Of a stretch of DNA of 21,369 nucleotides, positions 7,242 through 13,339 are shown one piece after another. Within the stretch, counting starts at the first letter, position 1; every line of letters begins with the position of its first letter. The stretch is from a virus. A model generated the notes under the pieces. It made no database searches, was not told the DNA's origin, and saw nothing but the letters and a program-made list of their open reading frames with translations. The translations under genes and the position numbers were made by a program. The stretch is from positions 1-21,369 of IMG/VR virus record IMGVR_UViG_3300028837_000860; one strand, 5' to 3'.

Positions 7242-7517
7242 CTAACGAGTGTTGTCATACCACTCTTTATTCAACTCAAAGCATTTTTCCATATTGTTAT
7301 AATCTCTTTCGTCTATTGCTGATTTTAGCCAAATAAAGCCCCCGACGCAAGTAATCCAACAAACTTTGCCTCTTATGTCCTCTGCCACATAGTAATAATC
7401 ATCGGGGTCTTCGGCAAATCCAACCACTCTATATAGTCGATAATCGCCAGGAGCTAGACCAATTTCATTCAGGTGCTCATTTATTTCATTTGTAATTATT
7501 GTGTAATTATCATCCAC
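7242..7517 (-). CDS. hypothetical acidic protein (91 aa)
   Basis: A 91-residue acidic protein with an alpha N-terminus (TNEINEHLNEIGL) and a beta-rich centre (YRLYRVVGFAEDPDDYYYVA, then RGKVCWITCVGGFIWLK), ending in charged helix. It contains C-x3-C but no recognised motif. ATG at 7515-7517 has a GGGGGAAG stretch upstream. It lies 12 bases after TerL in the same direction, so it is probably co-transcribed with packaging genes. Function unknown. Confidence 0.65.
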   Translation of the reverse strand: MDDNYTIITNEINEHLNEIGLAPGDYRLYRVVGFAEDPDDYYYVAEDIRGKVCWITCVGGFIWLKSAIDERDYNNMEKCFELNKEWYDNTR

Positions 7518-7529
7518 TTTTTCTTCCCC

Positions 7530-9239
7530 CTATCCTGTTTTCCAAGTGCCTCTCCAAATAGACTTTGACCTCCAGTTGGGTTTCTTCTTGGGATAAAGGC
7601 TCTTGTATGCTACTTCGCCTGATTCCAATTCTTTTGCATCGAAACTAGTGCTGCGGGGAAATCGTCTTCTAGCGGTGTAGTTGGCAAGATACCATCCGTC
7701 AAGTACGTCATCATACTTGGGGAACGGCAATTCGTAGGCTTCGTCTGACAAAAGCGCTTTGTGCTCTGGCCGCATATATAAAAGACCGTTATTAACAACT
7801 GGTGCTAAGGCGTCAATATTCCTCTGCGATTTTTTTATGCCCCCGGGGTATTTTACGTCTTTCCTTGAGCAACCAGGCAAACTTTTGCGCTCTTCTTTTG
7901 AGAGGCGGTTATACATATTGGCAATTACTTCTGAGCCGCCAGTGGGGTCGATATTTACCCTCGAAATGGGATATTTCTTTGCCAGCTCCACCATTTTCTT
8001 GGAAATCTCAAAGCCAGGAATGCGCTCTCTAAATATCTCTAGCGTATAGCGTCGCTGCTCACCATCAATGGCTAAAATCATTATCGCCGAATAATCTCTG
8101 TGTGCCGCAACAACTTGCGCCGGGTCAACACCCATGTAAATATAGACCGGAATTGCAAGTTTATCTCCTGCATAGGCCGCCCCCTTCTCATCAAACCCGC
8201 CCACTATTAGATATGCTTGTCCCTCTTGGGTTCTAAGTTGGGCGTAATGATTTCTAATCCTGGAAACTTTAACGGGCGCAGATGCTTCGTCTCTTGCATC
8301 ATTCATGTACTCTCGCGGGAAGCGATGCACAGCTCCAAGGGACTCGAATTCTTTCTTCTTGCTGCGAAGTTTTTCTACGGGAAAACGATCTTCCCACAGG
8401 GGTCTGCTTGTATTTTCAAGCCGTCCATCATGTGTTGCCCTGTAAAAAGACAAATCCCACGTTGGCTTCTCTTCGTTTTTTATCTCTTCTCTTGTATAGT
8501 CATAAACAGATTGCAAGAAACTGTCGAAATGAACAATGGTTCCGTTTAACCAAACCTCACCCTCCATTCCTGAAGTTTCCTCCAAAGATGGAAGGATAGT
8601 GCTGGCTATTGCATCTTTATTCTTTTGGCGGGATTCTTCTGTGAGGGTGTTTTTTTCTGATTCAAAATCATCAGGGACTACAATTGTATATCGGATATTC
8701 TCGGCTCCCGTAACGCCTCCGCGCAAATTCTGATCCATCCCCACTGCAAAAAACGTATCTCCGCGAGAGGTTATAAACTCGTCCTGAGTCCACTTCTTTG
8801 TGCTGAATCTATTGCCGAAATAATATTTCAGCCTTGCATTAGTTTCAATGTGCTGTTTAATGTAAGCAATGTGCCGGATTGCCTTTTTCTGTGTTTCGCA
8901 CAGCCAGGGCACGTGCTCTATGGGGCGGTCAGCCCTAAAAAACATTCTGTGCAATAGGGCTGCCTTACAAAGAGTGCTTTTCGCAAAACCGCGAGGAACA
9001 ATATTGCAAATCCTTGCGCCAGGTCCGCTCTTGATAAGTTTCTGCCCTATTTCATGGTGGAATTGGGGGGTTTTGTTGCGCTCAACAAAGTCCTTTGGAA
9101 GAAAAAGACGGCCAAATTTTATGAGATCATTTTTCCCCTCATAGAATATATAGTCTTTGCATAGAGAACCCTCAAAATCCTTAAAGGTATGCCATTTATC
9201 ACAAGGAACACACCAATACCTATCGCTTTTTTCGGGCAC
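7530..9239 (-). CDS. terL: terminase large subunit (569 aa)
   Basis: The packaging motor: an ATPase that drives DNA into the procapsid through the portal and a nuclease that cuts the concatemer. The ATPase half shows a Walker A-like loop VPRGFAKSTL (residues 81-90), Walker B TIVVPDDFE (185-193) and a coupling-motif-like WLNGTIVH (230-237). The RNase H-like nuclease half shows YMGVDPA (369-374, Asp372), RDYSA (Asp382), NIDPTGG (Asp431) and PKYDDVLDGW near residue 515, giving the acidic metal site. The N-terminus has C10-x2-C13. Length is typical. The start is GTG at 9237-9239 after GGAAG; an in-frame stop lies just upstream. A tRNA-like fold precedes it. Confidence 0.95.
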   Translation of the reverse strand: MPEKSDRYWCVPCDKWHTFKDFEGSLCKDYIFYEGKNDLIKFGRLFLPKDFVERNKTPQFHHEIGQKLIKSGPGARICNIVPRGFAKSTLCKAALLHRMFFRADRPIEHVPWLCETQKKAIRHIAYIKQHIETNARLKYYFGNRFSTKKWTQDEFITSRGDTFFAVGMDQNLRGGVTGAENIRYTIVVPDDFESEKNTLTEESRQKNKDAIASTILPSLEETSGMEGEVWLNGTIVHFDSFLQSVYDYTREEIKNEEKPTWDLSFYRATHDGRLENTSRPLWEDRFPVEKLRSKKKEFESLGAVHRFPREYMNDARDEASAPVKVSRIRNHYAQLRTQEGQAYLIVGGFDEKGAAYAGDKLAIPVYIYMGVDPAQVVAAHRDYSAIMILAIDGEQRRYTLEIFRERIPGFEISKKMVELAKKYPISRVNIDPTGGSEVIANMYNRLSKEERKSLPGCSRKDVKYPGGIKKSQRNIDALAPVVNNGLLYMRPEHKALLSDEAYELPFPKYDDVLDGWYLANYTARRRFPRSTSFDAKELESGEVAYKSLYPKKKPNWRSKSIWRGTWKTG

Positions 9240-9277
9240 GCCGCTTCCGTTGCTTTCTCATTTCATTCAAGGGCGCG

Positions 9278-9380
9278 GGGGAGGGCGTTGCAACCTTGCA
9301 ATCGAAGGGATTGACGCCCTCAACTCCTGCCTCAGGCAGACGCTCTATTTGAGCTACGATCACAATCTTAGACCCTCCCC
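9278..9380 (-). ncRNA. tRNA-like fold closed by a G-rich stem, in the TerL leader
   Basis: On the minus strand GGGGAGGG (9380-9373) pairs perfectly with CCCTCCCC (9285-9278). Between them, 9363-9297 folds as a 67-nt mini-tRNA: acceptor GTGATCG/CGATTGC (two wobble pairs), U8-A9, D stem GCTC/GAGC with a 5-nt loop lacking GG, anticodon stem TCTGC/GCAGG with only CTGAG between (or a 7-nt CCTGAGG loop in a weaker register), T stem GAGGG/CCCTT with loop CGTCAAT rather than TTCRANY, then A. The anticodon is ambiguous (GAG or TGA). It may be a degenerate tRNA or a tRNA mimic in the mRNA leader. Confidence 0.5.
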
Positions 9381-9390
9381 TATCCTCTAA

Positions 9391-9615
9391 TTACTTGGCG
9401 TTCTTCCTCTTTTTCCCCCGCTTCCGCTGCTCTTTGGGTGAGATTACGTCCATATAGTCGGTTATTTCAGGGACAAGTCCCTGGGGTAGGCCAGACCACC
9501 CATCACTTGCCTGCCAGCGGACGTAAAGCTTAATAGGTTCATTAGGGTCGGGATAGGGTATGTAGACGAGATAGTTGCCGTCTTTCTTTGGCTTCTTAAC
9601 ACGTCTCCGCGCCTG
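9391..9615 (-). pseudogene. 3' part of the frame-interrupted gene at 9391-10007
   Basis: This frame has no standard start until far downstream but codes for clearly protein-like sequence: KKPKKDGNYLVYIPYPDPNE, then LYVRWQASDGWSGLPQG and a Lys/Arg-rich tail ending at TAA 9391-9393. It is the natural continuation of the 181-codon frame at 9462-10007, displaced by one base. Adding one G to the GG near 9604-9608 would join the two parts into a protein of about 205 residues. Confidence 0.65.
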
Positions 9616-10007
9616 TCATCCATAAAGTAAGAATAATCATCTTCATCTGACACATATTTTCCCCGGCGGAAGTTCTTTTTAAGTAGCTTGCCTATTACAA
9701 GACTAAACTCGTCCTTTCTTGGAAGGCGTTTTTGGTCAAGCAAATCAATGGCCCCGTTCATAAAATAAATCCCATTGCGAATACCGCCAATATTTAATAG
9801 CGCCGCCCTTGCAATATATGTCTTTTGTTCTCGCTCCTTTAGTTTTAGAAGGCGCTTTATTTCTCTCGATGATGATATTCTCGAGGACCAAGCAATCTCA
9901 ATATTGGTTCTGAATATTTGCATCTTGCCATTTCCGATTTTGGGATTCTCAAAAAGCCACGCCTCAAATTGAGGTAAAAATACGTTATACTCTTGCGTCC
10001 AATTCAC
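9462..10007 (-). CDS. hypothetical protein upstream of TerL, frame-interrupted (5' part)
   Basis: The first roughly 130 residues look real: helical and basic (MNWTQEYNVFLPQFEAWLFE, later REIKRLLKLKEREQKTYIAR, then DEFSLVIGKLLKK and an acidic SDEDDYSYFMDD). The tail from about residue 137 (LRSQRKTATISS onward) is low-quality out-of-frame sequence; the true C-terminus lies in the next frame (9391-9615). GTG at 10005-10007 follows GGAGGAAGA and overlaps the TGA of the preceding gene. The position between TerS and TerL suggests a packaging or DNA-binding helper, but no family is recognised. Confidence 0.65.
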   Translation of the reverse strand: MNWTQEYNVFLPQFEAWLFENPKIGNGKMQIFRTNIEIAWSSRISSSREIKRLLKLKEREQKTYIARAALLNIGGIRNGIYFMNGAIDLLDQKRLPRKDEFSLVIGKLLKKNFRRGKYVSDEDDYSYFMDDRRGDVLRSQRKTATISSTYPIPTLMNLLSFTSAGRQVMGGLAYPRDLSLK

Positions 10008-10207
10008 TCTTCCTCCAGGCTTATGATCTCTAAACTTTCGGGGTCGCTTTTGATGTTGTATTCGGTCACAAAGCCCACGTCGGGACTTCTGTCTTCAAAG
10101 TAAGGCAAGTATTTATTTTTAGTTATGGCTTGGCGGGCTTTTCTTCTACCGGCGGCCTCTACAAGAAATTCTATGTATACGCCAGCTCTATACTTTTTCA
10201 CGGTTGT
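10004..10207 (-). pseudogene. 3' part of the frame-interrupted gene at 10004-10562
   Basis: From about 10207 leftwards this frame reads VKKYRAGVYIEFLVEAAGRR, then KNKYLPYFEDRSPDVGFVTE, and ends with an acidic ESLEIISLEEE at TGA 10004-10006. It has no start or ribosome binding site of its own. The upstream frame ends at TAG 10188-10190 right after the run GAAAAAG; with four instead of five A bases the two frames would be one. Confidence 0.7.
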
Positions 10208-10562
10208 TAATATCCCCCGCGATTCTTTTGTAATGATCCAACCCATACTCCTTTGTGAAACACTTCGGATTAGAAAGGCCTCTCCAACCGTTATGAGCAT
10301 CCCATTCTCTACCATCGGGGAATACCACAGAATGAAAGGCATCATGCAATGGTGGAAGAAGATCAATTAAATTGCCGTCAGGGTCTTTGAATGGGTCTAA
10401 AAGCCATGAGCCATTTTTAAATGCCCTATTTAACCGCCGAACAACTTGGCGCATCGTTAAATTAATATCGCCGGGGTAAAACCTTGTTCCCTCACATTTT
10501 GTATAGAAAACTCTTATTTTACTCTCCTTTGTTTGTTGCTCATATACATCTCTTGCATCCAA
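10188..10562 (-). CDS. hypothetical protein, frame-interrupted (5' part)
   Basis: Protein-like throughout: KIRVFYTKCEGTRFYPGDIN, LTMRQVVRRLNRAFKNG, then HDAFHSVVFPDGREWDAHNG and LDHYKRIAGDINNRE before the stop. The TTG at 10560-10562 has no convincing ribosome binding site. A perfect AAGGAG lies six bases before an in-frame ATA at 10515-10517, which also overlaps the TAA of the preceding gene (ATAA), just as ATG overlaps stops elsewhere in this operon. ATA is therefore the more likely start. With the downstream part at 10004-10207 the full protein would have about 170-185 residues. Function unknown. Confidence 0.65.
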   Translation of the reverse strand: MDARDVYEQQTKESKIRVFYTKCEGTRFYPGDINLTMRQVVRRLNRAFKNGSWLLDPFKDPDGNLIDLLPPLHDAFHSVVFPDGREWDAHNGWRGLSNPKCFTKEYGLDHYKRIAGDINNREKV

Positions 10563-10744
10563 TTATGCCATCCCGGCCAGCCCCAGAGACTATTGGGATT
10601 TAAGAGTAAAATTCGCCCCCTAAAGTCAAACTGTGTCATGCACTGAAAACAGAAAAAGGACTGTAATCCCTCCCCGATTAGGACGAGATTACTCTCCTTG
10701 TTCAGTATCGCGCACAGGGGGCAGTTCTTTAGGTTCTTCTGCAT
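10514..10744 (-). CDS. zinc-ribbon mini-protein (76 aa)
   Basis: Carries C-P-L-C near residue 9 and C-F-Q-C near residue 33, an ordinary four-cysteine zinc ribbon, followed by a Trp-rich tail (LWGWPGWHNWMQEMYM). The ATG at 10742-10744 is preceded in frame by TTG. The first 56 bases overlap the end of the TerS gene in another frame, so a later start is possible. It may bind nucleic acid or a protein partner. It is one of many paired-cysteine small proteins in this genome. Confidence 0.6.
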   Translation of the reverse strand: MQKNLKNCPLCAILNKESNLVLIGEGLQSFFCFQCMTQFDFRGRILLLNPNSLWGWPGWHNWMQEMYMSNKQRRVK

Positions 10745-11159
10745 CAATTATTGGTACTTCTCCGGCTGGGATAAGGCCCCGCTTGAAATCGGGGAGTATA
10801 TTCTTGCCCCTTTCCATTCCACCAACTTCAAGCACTTCGCTGGCAAGCCTTGCCCCGGCAACCTTTTTCTCTCCCACGGCATCCTCAATGCTTGCCTTTA
10901 TCTGCTTAAATAGGAACTTTATTGTAAGGCCCGCTTCGTCAGCTTGTTTTTGTAGTTCTTCTTCTATCAATTTTCGTATCCTTTCCTGTCTTAAAAGCAA
11001 CCCAGAAATATGGCGTGCTGTTCGGGGATTTTCTGTTGTATAGGCTCTTAAATACGCTGCCACCTTATCAAACCCATTTGTGATATAATAGGTAACAAAC
11101 ATTTTCTCGCGGGGCGTTGGTTTTTCTCTTCCATCAAAATTAGTCCACCAGTTACTCAT
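10689..11159 (-). CDS. terS: probable terminase small subunit (156 aa)
   Basis: The N-terminal third has the helix-turn-helix layout of Terminase_2-like small subunits: TPREKMFVTYYITNGFDKVA, then YLRAYTTENPRTARHISGLL and RQERIRKLIEEEL. This is the 'T-x-R-E-x-x-F-x-x-x-Y ... A ... AY ... N-x-x-x-A ... L ... I' pattern. A helical oligomerisation region follows (FLFKQIKASIEDAVG, AGARLASEVLEV), then a Pro/Glu-rich tail likely to contact TerL. The small subunit recognises the packaging site. It is separated from TerL by three genes or gene parts, more than usual. ATG at 11157-11159; it overlaps the preceding gene by 8 bases. Confidence 0.75.
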   Translation of the reverse strand: MSNWWTNFDGREKPTPREKMFVTYYITNGFDKVAAYLRAYTTENPRTARHISGLLLRQERIRKLIEEELQKQADEAGLTIKFLFKQIKASIEDAVGEKKVAGARLASEVLEVGGMERGKNILPDFKRGLIPAGEVPIIDAEEPKELPPVRDTEQGE

Positions 11160-11361
11160 CAATCACCAGCAATGCAAGTTGTTGGTCTTCATCGGCCACC
11201 CACCTGTAGCGAGTGTGATATATATAGAGTCCGCTTACGTCTCTTCTGGCGATTACCAGACGGGAATAATCCGAAAGACCCGCAGCATACATCTCTTCAA
11301 GAGCTTCGCGTGCGTCACACAGCATATATTCACTACCGTTACTATGTGCTTCTGTGTTCAT
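11152..11361 (-). CDS. hypothetical protein (69 aa)
   Basis: A 69-residue protein with an N-terminal helix (DAREALEEMYAAGL) and a beta-rich remainder (YSRLVIARRDVSGLYIYHTR and QLALLVIDE). No cysteine ribbon and no membrane segment. ATG at 11359-11361 has AGGAG five bases upstream. It overlaps TerS by 8 bases and the preceding gene by 20, so it is translationally coupled. Family not recognised. Confidence 0.65.
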   Translation of the reverse strand: MNTEAHSNGSEYMLCDAREALEEMYAAGLSDYSRLVIARRDVSGLYIYHTRYRWVADEDQQLALLVIDE

Positions 11362-11668
11362 TACTCCTATCTTTGCGCCTCTCTTTCCAATCGCGGCGGT
11401 CGCCTACGCTAAACTTACCATCGTATCTTCTGCGCCCTGTCCCTTTCTGCCATACTCGTCTTTCACCCTGCCGCCGCTCGCCGTCGCCGCCACACTTCGG
11501 ACAGCCGCCTTGGTGGGAAATTCCCACTTTCCCACTTTCCCAAATAATCGGCTCAATGCTGTCATAAACAAGCTCAGCCACCCTCTCAGCATGTTCTGTG
11601 CCGTCCCTGCTTCGGTAAACGAAAGGCACAATCTTTTCGATTATCTGCTTTTTAATACGTTCATTCAT
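11342..11668 (-). CDS. CxxCGGxG plus Arg-repeat protein (108 aa)
   Basis: Begins with a helix (MNERIKKQIIEKIVPFVYRS), then CPKCGGDG near residue 56 followed at once by GERRQGERR and further RR steps (GRRRYDGKFSVGDRRDWKER). The same join of a DnaJ-like CxxCxGxG knuckle with GERRxGERR repeats recurs in the 137-aa protein at 18239-18652, 7 kb away. A single CxxC can bind zinc only as a dimer or with other ligands. The Arg tail suggests RNA or DNA contact. ATG at 11666-11668 follows GGAGG and overlaps the neighbouring stop. Confidence 0.65.
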   Translation of the reverse strand: MNERIKKQIIEKIVPFVYRSRDGTEHAERVAELVYDSIEPIIWESGKVGISHQGGCPKCGGDGERRQGERRVWQKGTGRRRYDGKFSVGDRRDWKERRKDRSNEHRST

Positions 11669-11888
11669 TTATAATTCCTCCCTCAGTAAATTCTTCAACG
11701 AGAGGCAATGCAACATGAATCGTCTTTCCATTTGAAGTGCCAATTAAAATGGGTTCTGGGCGAATGCCATTAATTTCAACATCAAGCCCTGGAATAATGC
11801 CCTTAAGGCTCCATATAATGCCATCTACAAGAAATTTACTGTTTGCCTGAATTGTTTTCCCGCTTAACTTTTCAATACGCTCGTTCAT
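11661..11888 (-). CDS. hypothetical protein (75 aa)
   Basis: A 75-residue protein, beta-rich in the middle (SKFLVDGIIWSLKGIIPGLD, then EPILIGTSNGKTIHVALPLV). It starts MNERIEK, nearly the same seven residues as the next gene (MNERIKK), so the 5' ends seem duplicated. ATG at 11886-11888 lies inside the end of the preceding gene; AGGAG is 13 bases upstream. The stop overlaps the next ribosome binding region. Family not recognised. Confidence 0.6.
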   Translation of the reverse strand: MNERIEKLSGKTIQANSKFLVDGIIWSLKGIIPGLDVEINGIRPEPILIGTSNGKTIHVALPLVEEFTEGGIINE

Positions 11889-12063
11889 AAATCTTCAGAA
11901 ACTCCTCCGCCGATATTATTTTTAGAATTGTGCCATCATCATCCACTATGGCATAGTCACCCTTCTTAGCCGAACATAAACCAGAGTCAATGTCAACAAT
12001 GTCGTCTTTCAAAACATAGGCCCAGACCTCTTCCAGTCGCCTGCGGTAGCGTTGCTTATACAT
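11872..12063 (-). CDS. hypothetical protein (63 aa)
   Basis: Starts with a very basic helix (MYKQRYRRRLEEVWAYVL) and continues with an acidic beta region (DYAIVDDDGTILKIISAEEF). ATG at 12061-12063 is chosen over the upstream TTG (12081) because GAGTGGG-TTAAAA precedes it and because an 8-base overlap with the preceding stop matches the spacing of its neighbours. It may be a small regulator, but nothing diagnostic is seen. Confidence 0.6.
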   Translation of the reverse strand: MYKQRYRRRLEEVWAYVLKDDIVDIDSGLCSAKKGDYAIVDDDGTILKIISAEEFLKIYERAY

Positions 12064-12391
12064 TTTTAACCCACTCGTCAATAAGTTTTTCGGATTCTAT
12101 TTCTTCTTCTTTGTTATAGTCAGTCACAAATCCGCATGATGTTTTCTCAACATAATCAATCTGTTCTTCTGTGAGCGGAATAAGTTTCACATTTTGACCA
12201 AGGGCGTACTTCCTGTTGCAAACAGGACACTTATAGAAATAAACGAAATCGCCGTCCACATGCCCGTGTTCTCCGCACTCACAGTGAATATCCATGCAAA
12301 CATCGGTTCCCTTCCATTGAATCCAAGCATAAGGATCATTCTCTGGGTCAAAGTCCCGAGAGTAAACGTCTTTATAGAAAGAATTAGTCAT
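12056..12391 (-). CDS. zinc-binding phage protein (111 aa)
   Basis: The start MTNSFYKD (ATG 12389-12391, after GAGG-TTAAAA) is preferred to the upstream codons. The core has WKGTDVCMDIHCECGEHGHV, then FVYFYKCPVCNRKYALG: four zinc-ligand cysteines plus histidines in the pattern 'D-x-C-x-D-x-x-C-x-C-G ... H-x-D ... C-P-x-C', which I know from many uncharacterised phage proteins. The C-terminus is acidic (KEEEIESEKLIDEW). The zinc fold is well supported; its job is not. Confidence 0.7.
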   Translation of the reverse strand: MTNSFYKDVYSRDFDPENDPYAWIQWKGTDVCMDIHCECGEHGHVDGDFVYFYKCPVCNRKYALGQNVKLIPLTEEQIDYVEKTSCGFVTDYNKEEEIESEKLIDEWVKNV

Positions 12392-12551
12392 TTTTAACCT
12401 CAACCTTTCTCCAGATTCCACACCAGCAGGGGACAAATTTCCCGCCCTTGAGAGTTCTTAGTATCAAATGTCCCCTCCCCCAGCAATGCCTACACTTGAT
12501 CTTGGGCTTGCCAACGAATAAGACCTCACCCTTTTCTAACTTAACTTCCAC
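12384..12551 (-). CDS. DnaJ-like zinc-knuckle protein, start uncertain (55 aa)
   Basis: Contains CRHCWGRGH and, 17 residues on, CWC: a DnaJ-type CxxCxGxG knuckle with a second pair. The frame is open to TTG at 12620. The GTG at 12549-12551 (VEVKLEKGEVLFVG...) is chosen because the upstream sequence looks poor, but no strong ribosome binding site marks either. Its stop overlaps the next ATG by 8 bases, as elsewhere in this operon. Confidence 0.55.
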   Translation of the reverse strand: MEVKLEKGEVLFVGKPKIKCRHCWGRGHLILRTLKGGKFVPCWCGIWRKVEVKND

Positions 12552-12684
12552 ACCATAAAATACAAGAATTTTTCGAGAGATGCAAACCTTTTTTATGAAC
12601 AGCCAACCCGTATGATACAATTAAACGGTTGTTTTGTTCCCATAACCTCAACACCCTGTCCGCCACAAGGCTAAATTTAGTCAT
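12541..12684 (-). CDS. possible first gene of the leftward operon (47 aa)
   Basis: The frame MTKFSLVADRVLRLWEQ...SCILWCGS is plausible as a small helical protein, and its stop overlaps the GTG of the next gene in the local style. There is no ribosome binding site; an AT-rich stretch with TATATTTAT lies about 10 bases before the ATG, so a leaderless transcript is conceivable. It borders the structured RNA block. Weak call. Confidence 0.25.
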   Translation of the reverse strand: MTKFSLVADRVLRLWEQNNRLIVSYGLAVHKKGLHLSKNSCILWCGS

Positions 12685-12739
12685 GGGGATAAATATAGAA
12701 ATAGTTTGTATTTCCCTTGGTGGCGTTGTAAATTTGATC

Positions 12740-13330
12740 GTTCTTTGGCAGAGACAGGAGGTGGCTGGCAAGCAGTCGGCAAGAAGGTAATGACGGGTTA
12801 GCCACCGGATGCCCTTAAAGGCGGGAACCCATCTTGCGAAGGTTCACAGGCTAGAACATTTTCTCTGCTAAGTTCTTTGAATTAGGGAATGCGGCACATA
12901 ACCCGGCCTGAAGGCTAATGCCATCGGGCTAGGACGCGTGGTGGTTATAGGGCCGCTACCCTAAAGGCTTTCCTCGTTGAGCCGTAATCAATGAGGTGGC
13001 GGCGGGTGTGGGAGTTGTCCCGCCCTCCCGGCACTAGGTTGATCGCTAGTGTCGTTAGCTTAGAATAGGCTTAGGGCTGAGCCTTAATCAGCCCAATCTT
13101 TGAAATGGCGAGAGTGCGTAACCCGTGAGGGGCGCGGGCAAAGATGGGGATTTTTGATGGGTTCATGTTTCATCCATCTGCGTTTTGCAACTCTCGCCAT
13201 GCCCTTTGAATAAGGCGGGTTTTCCAGACGTGGGATAGGTTGCTAGCACTGAAAGTCCGCCAGAGCGGAGGGTCGGCAGGGCCTACTAAGCCCGACTACG
13301 GGTCAGGTTTGACCTATTGAGAAGGAGGAC
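12740..13330 (+). ncRNA. large multi-hairpin RNA candidate, about 590 nt
   Basis: No credible gene lies here, but nested complementary arms fill the block: GGGTT 12795/AACCC 12826; ATAACC 12898/GGTTAT 12943; TAGGG 12948/CCCTA 12959; CCTCGTTGA 12972/TCAATGAGG 12988; GGCGGG 13001/CCCGCC 13019; CGGCACTAG 13029/CTAGTGTCG 13046; GGGCTGA 13074/TCAGCCC 13088; an 11-bp arm ATGGCGAGAGT 13105/ACTCTCGCCAT 13190 enclosing more hairpins; CCGC 13257/GCGG 13265; GATAGGTT 13234/GACCTATT 13311. Three arms use G-U pairs that would be A-C mismatches on the other strand, so the plus strand is favoured. Size and phage context recall the giant ornate RNAs GOLLD and ROOL, but I cannot assign a family. Ends are approximate. 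Confidence 0.65.
13068..13096 (+). repeat. 29-bp perfect inverted repeat, right copy (inside the structured RNA)
   Basis: Same 29 bases as the minus strand at 5994-6022. Here it forms one hairpin of the structured RNA (7-bp stem GGGCTGA/TCAGCCC, loop GCCTTAA). Confidence 0.9.
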
Positions 13331-13339
13331 AACCCAGCA

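Noticed and set aside
7759-9144. Plus-strand open frames opposite TerL
   Set aside because: Antisense shadows of a well-supported terminase gene.
12841-12860. GTTCACAGGCTAGAAC resembles the R element of group I introns
   Set aside because: No matching S element, no P3-P8 core and no interrupted gene could be found around it.
13245-13270. GAAAGTCCG resembles the CR-I region of RNase P RNA
   Set aside because: The other conserved RNase P RNA segments are absent in the following 300 bases.
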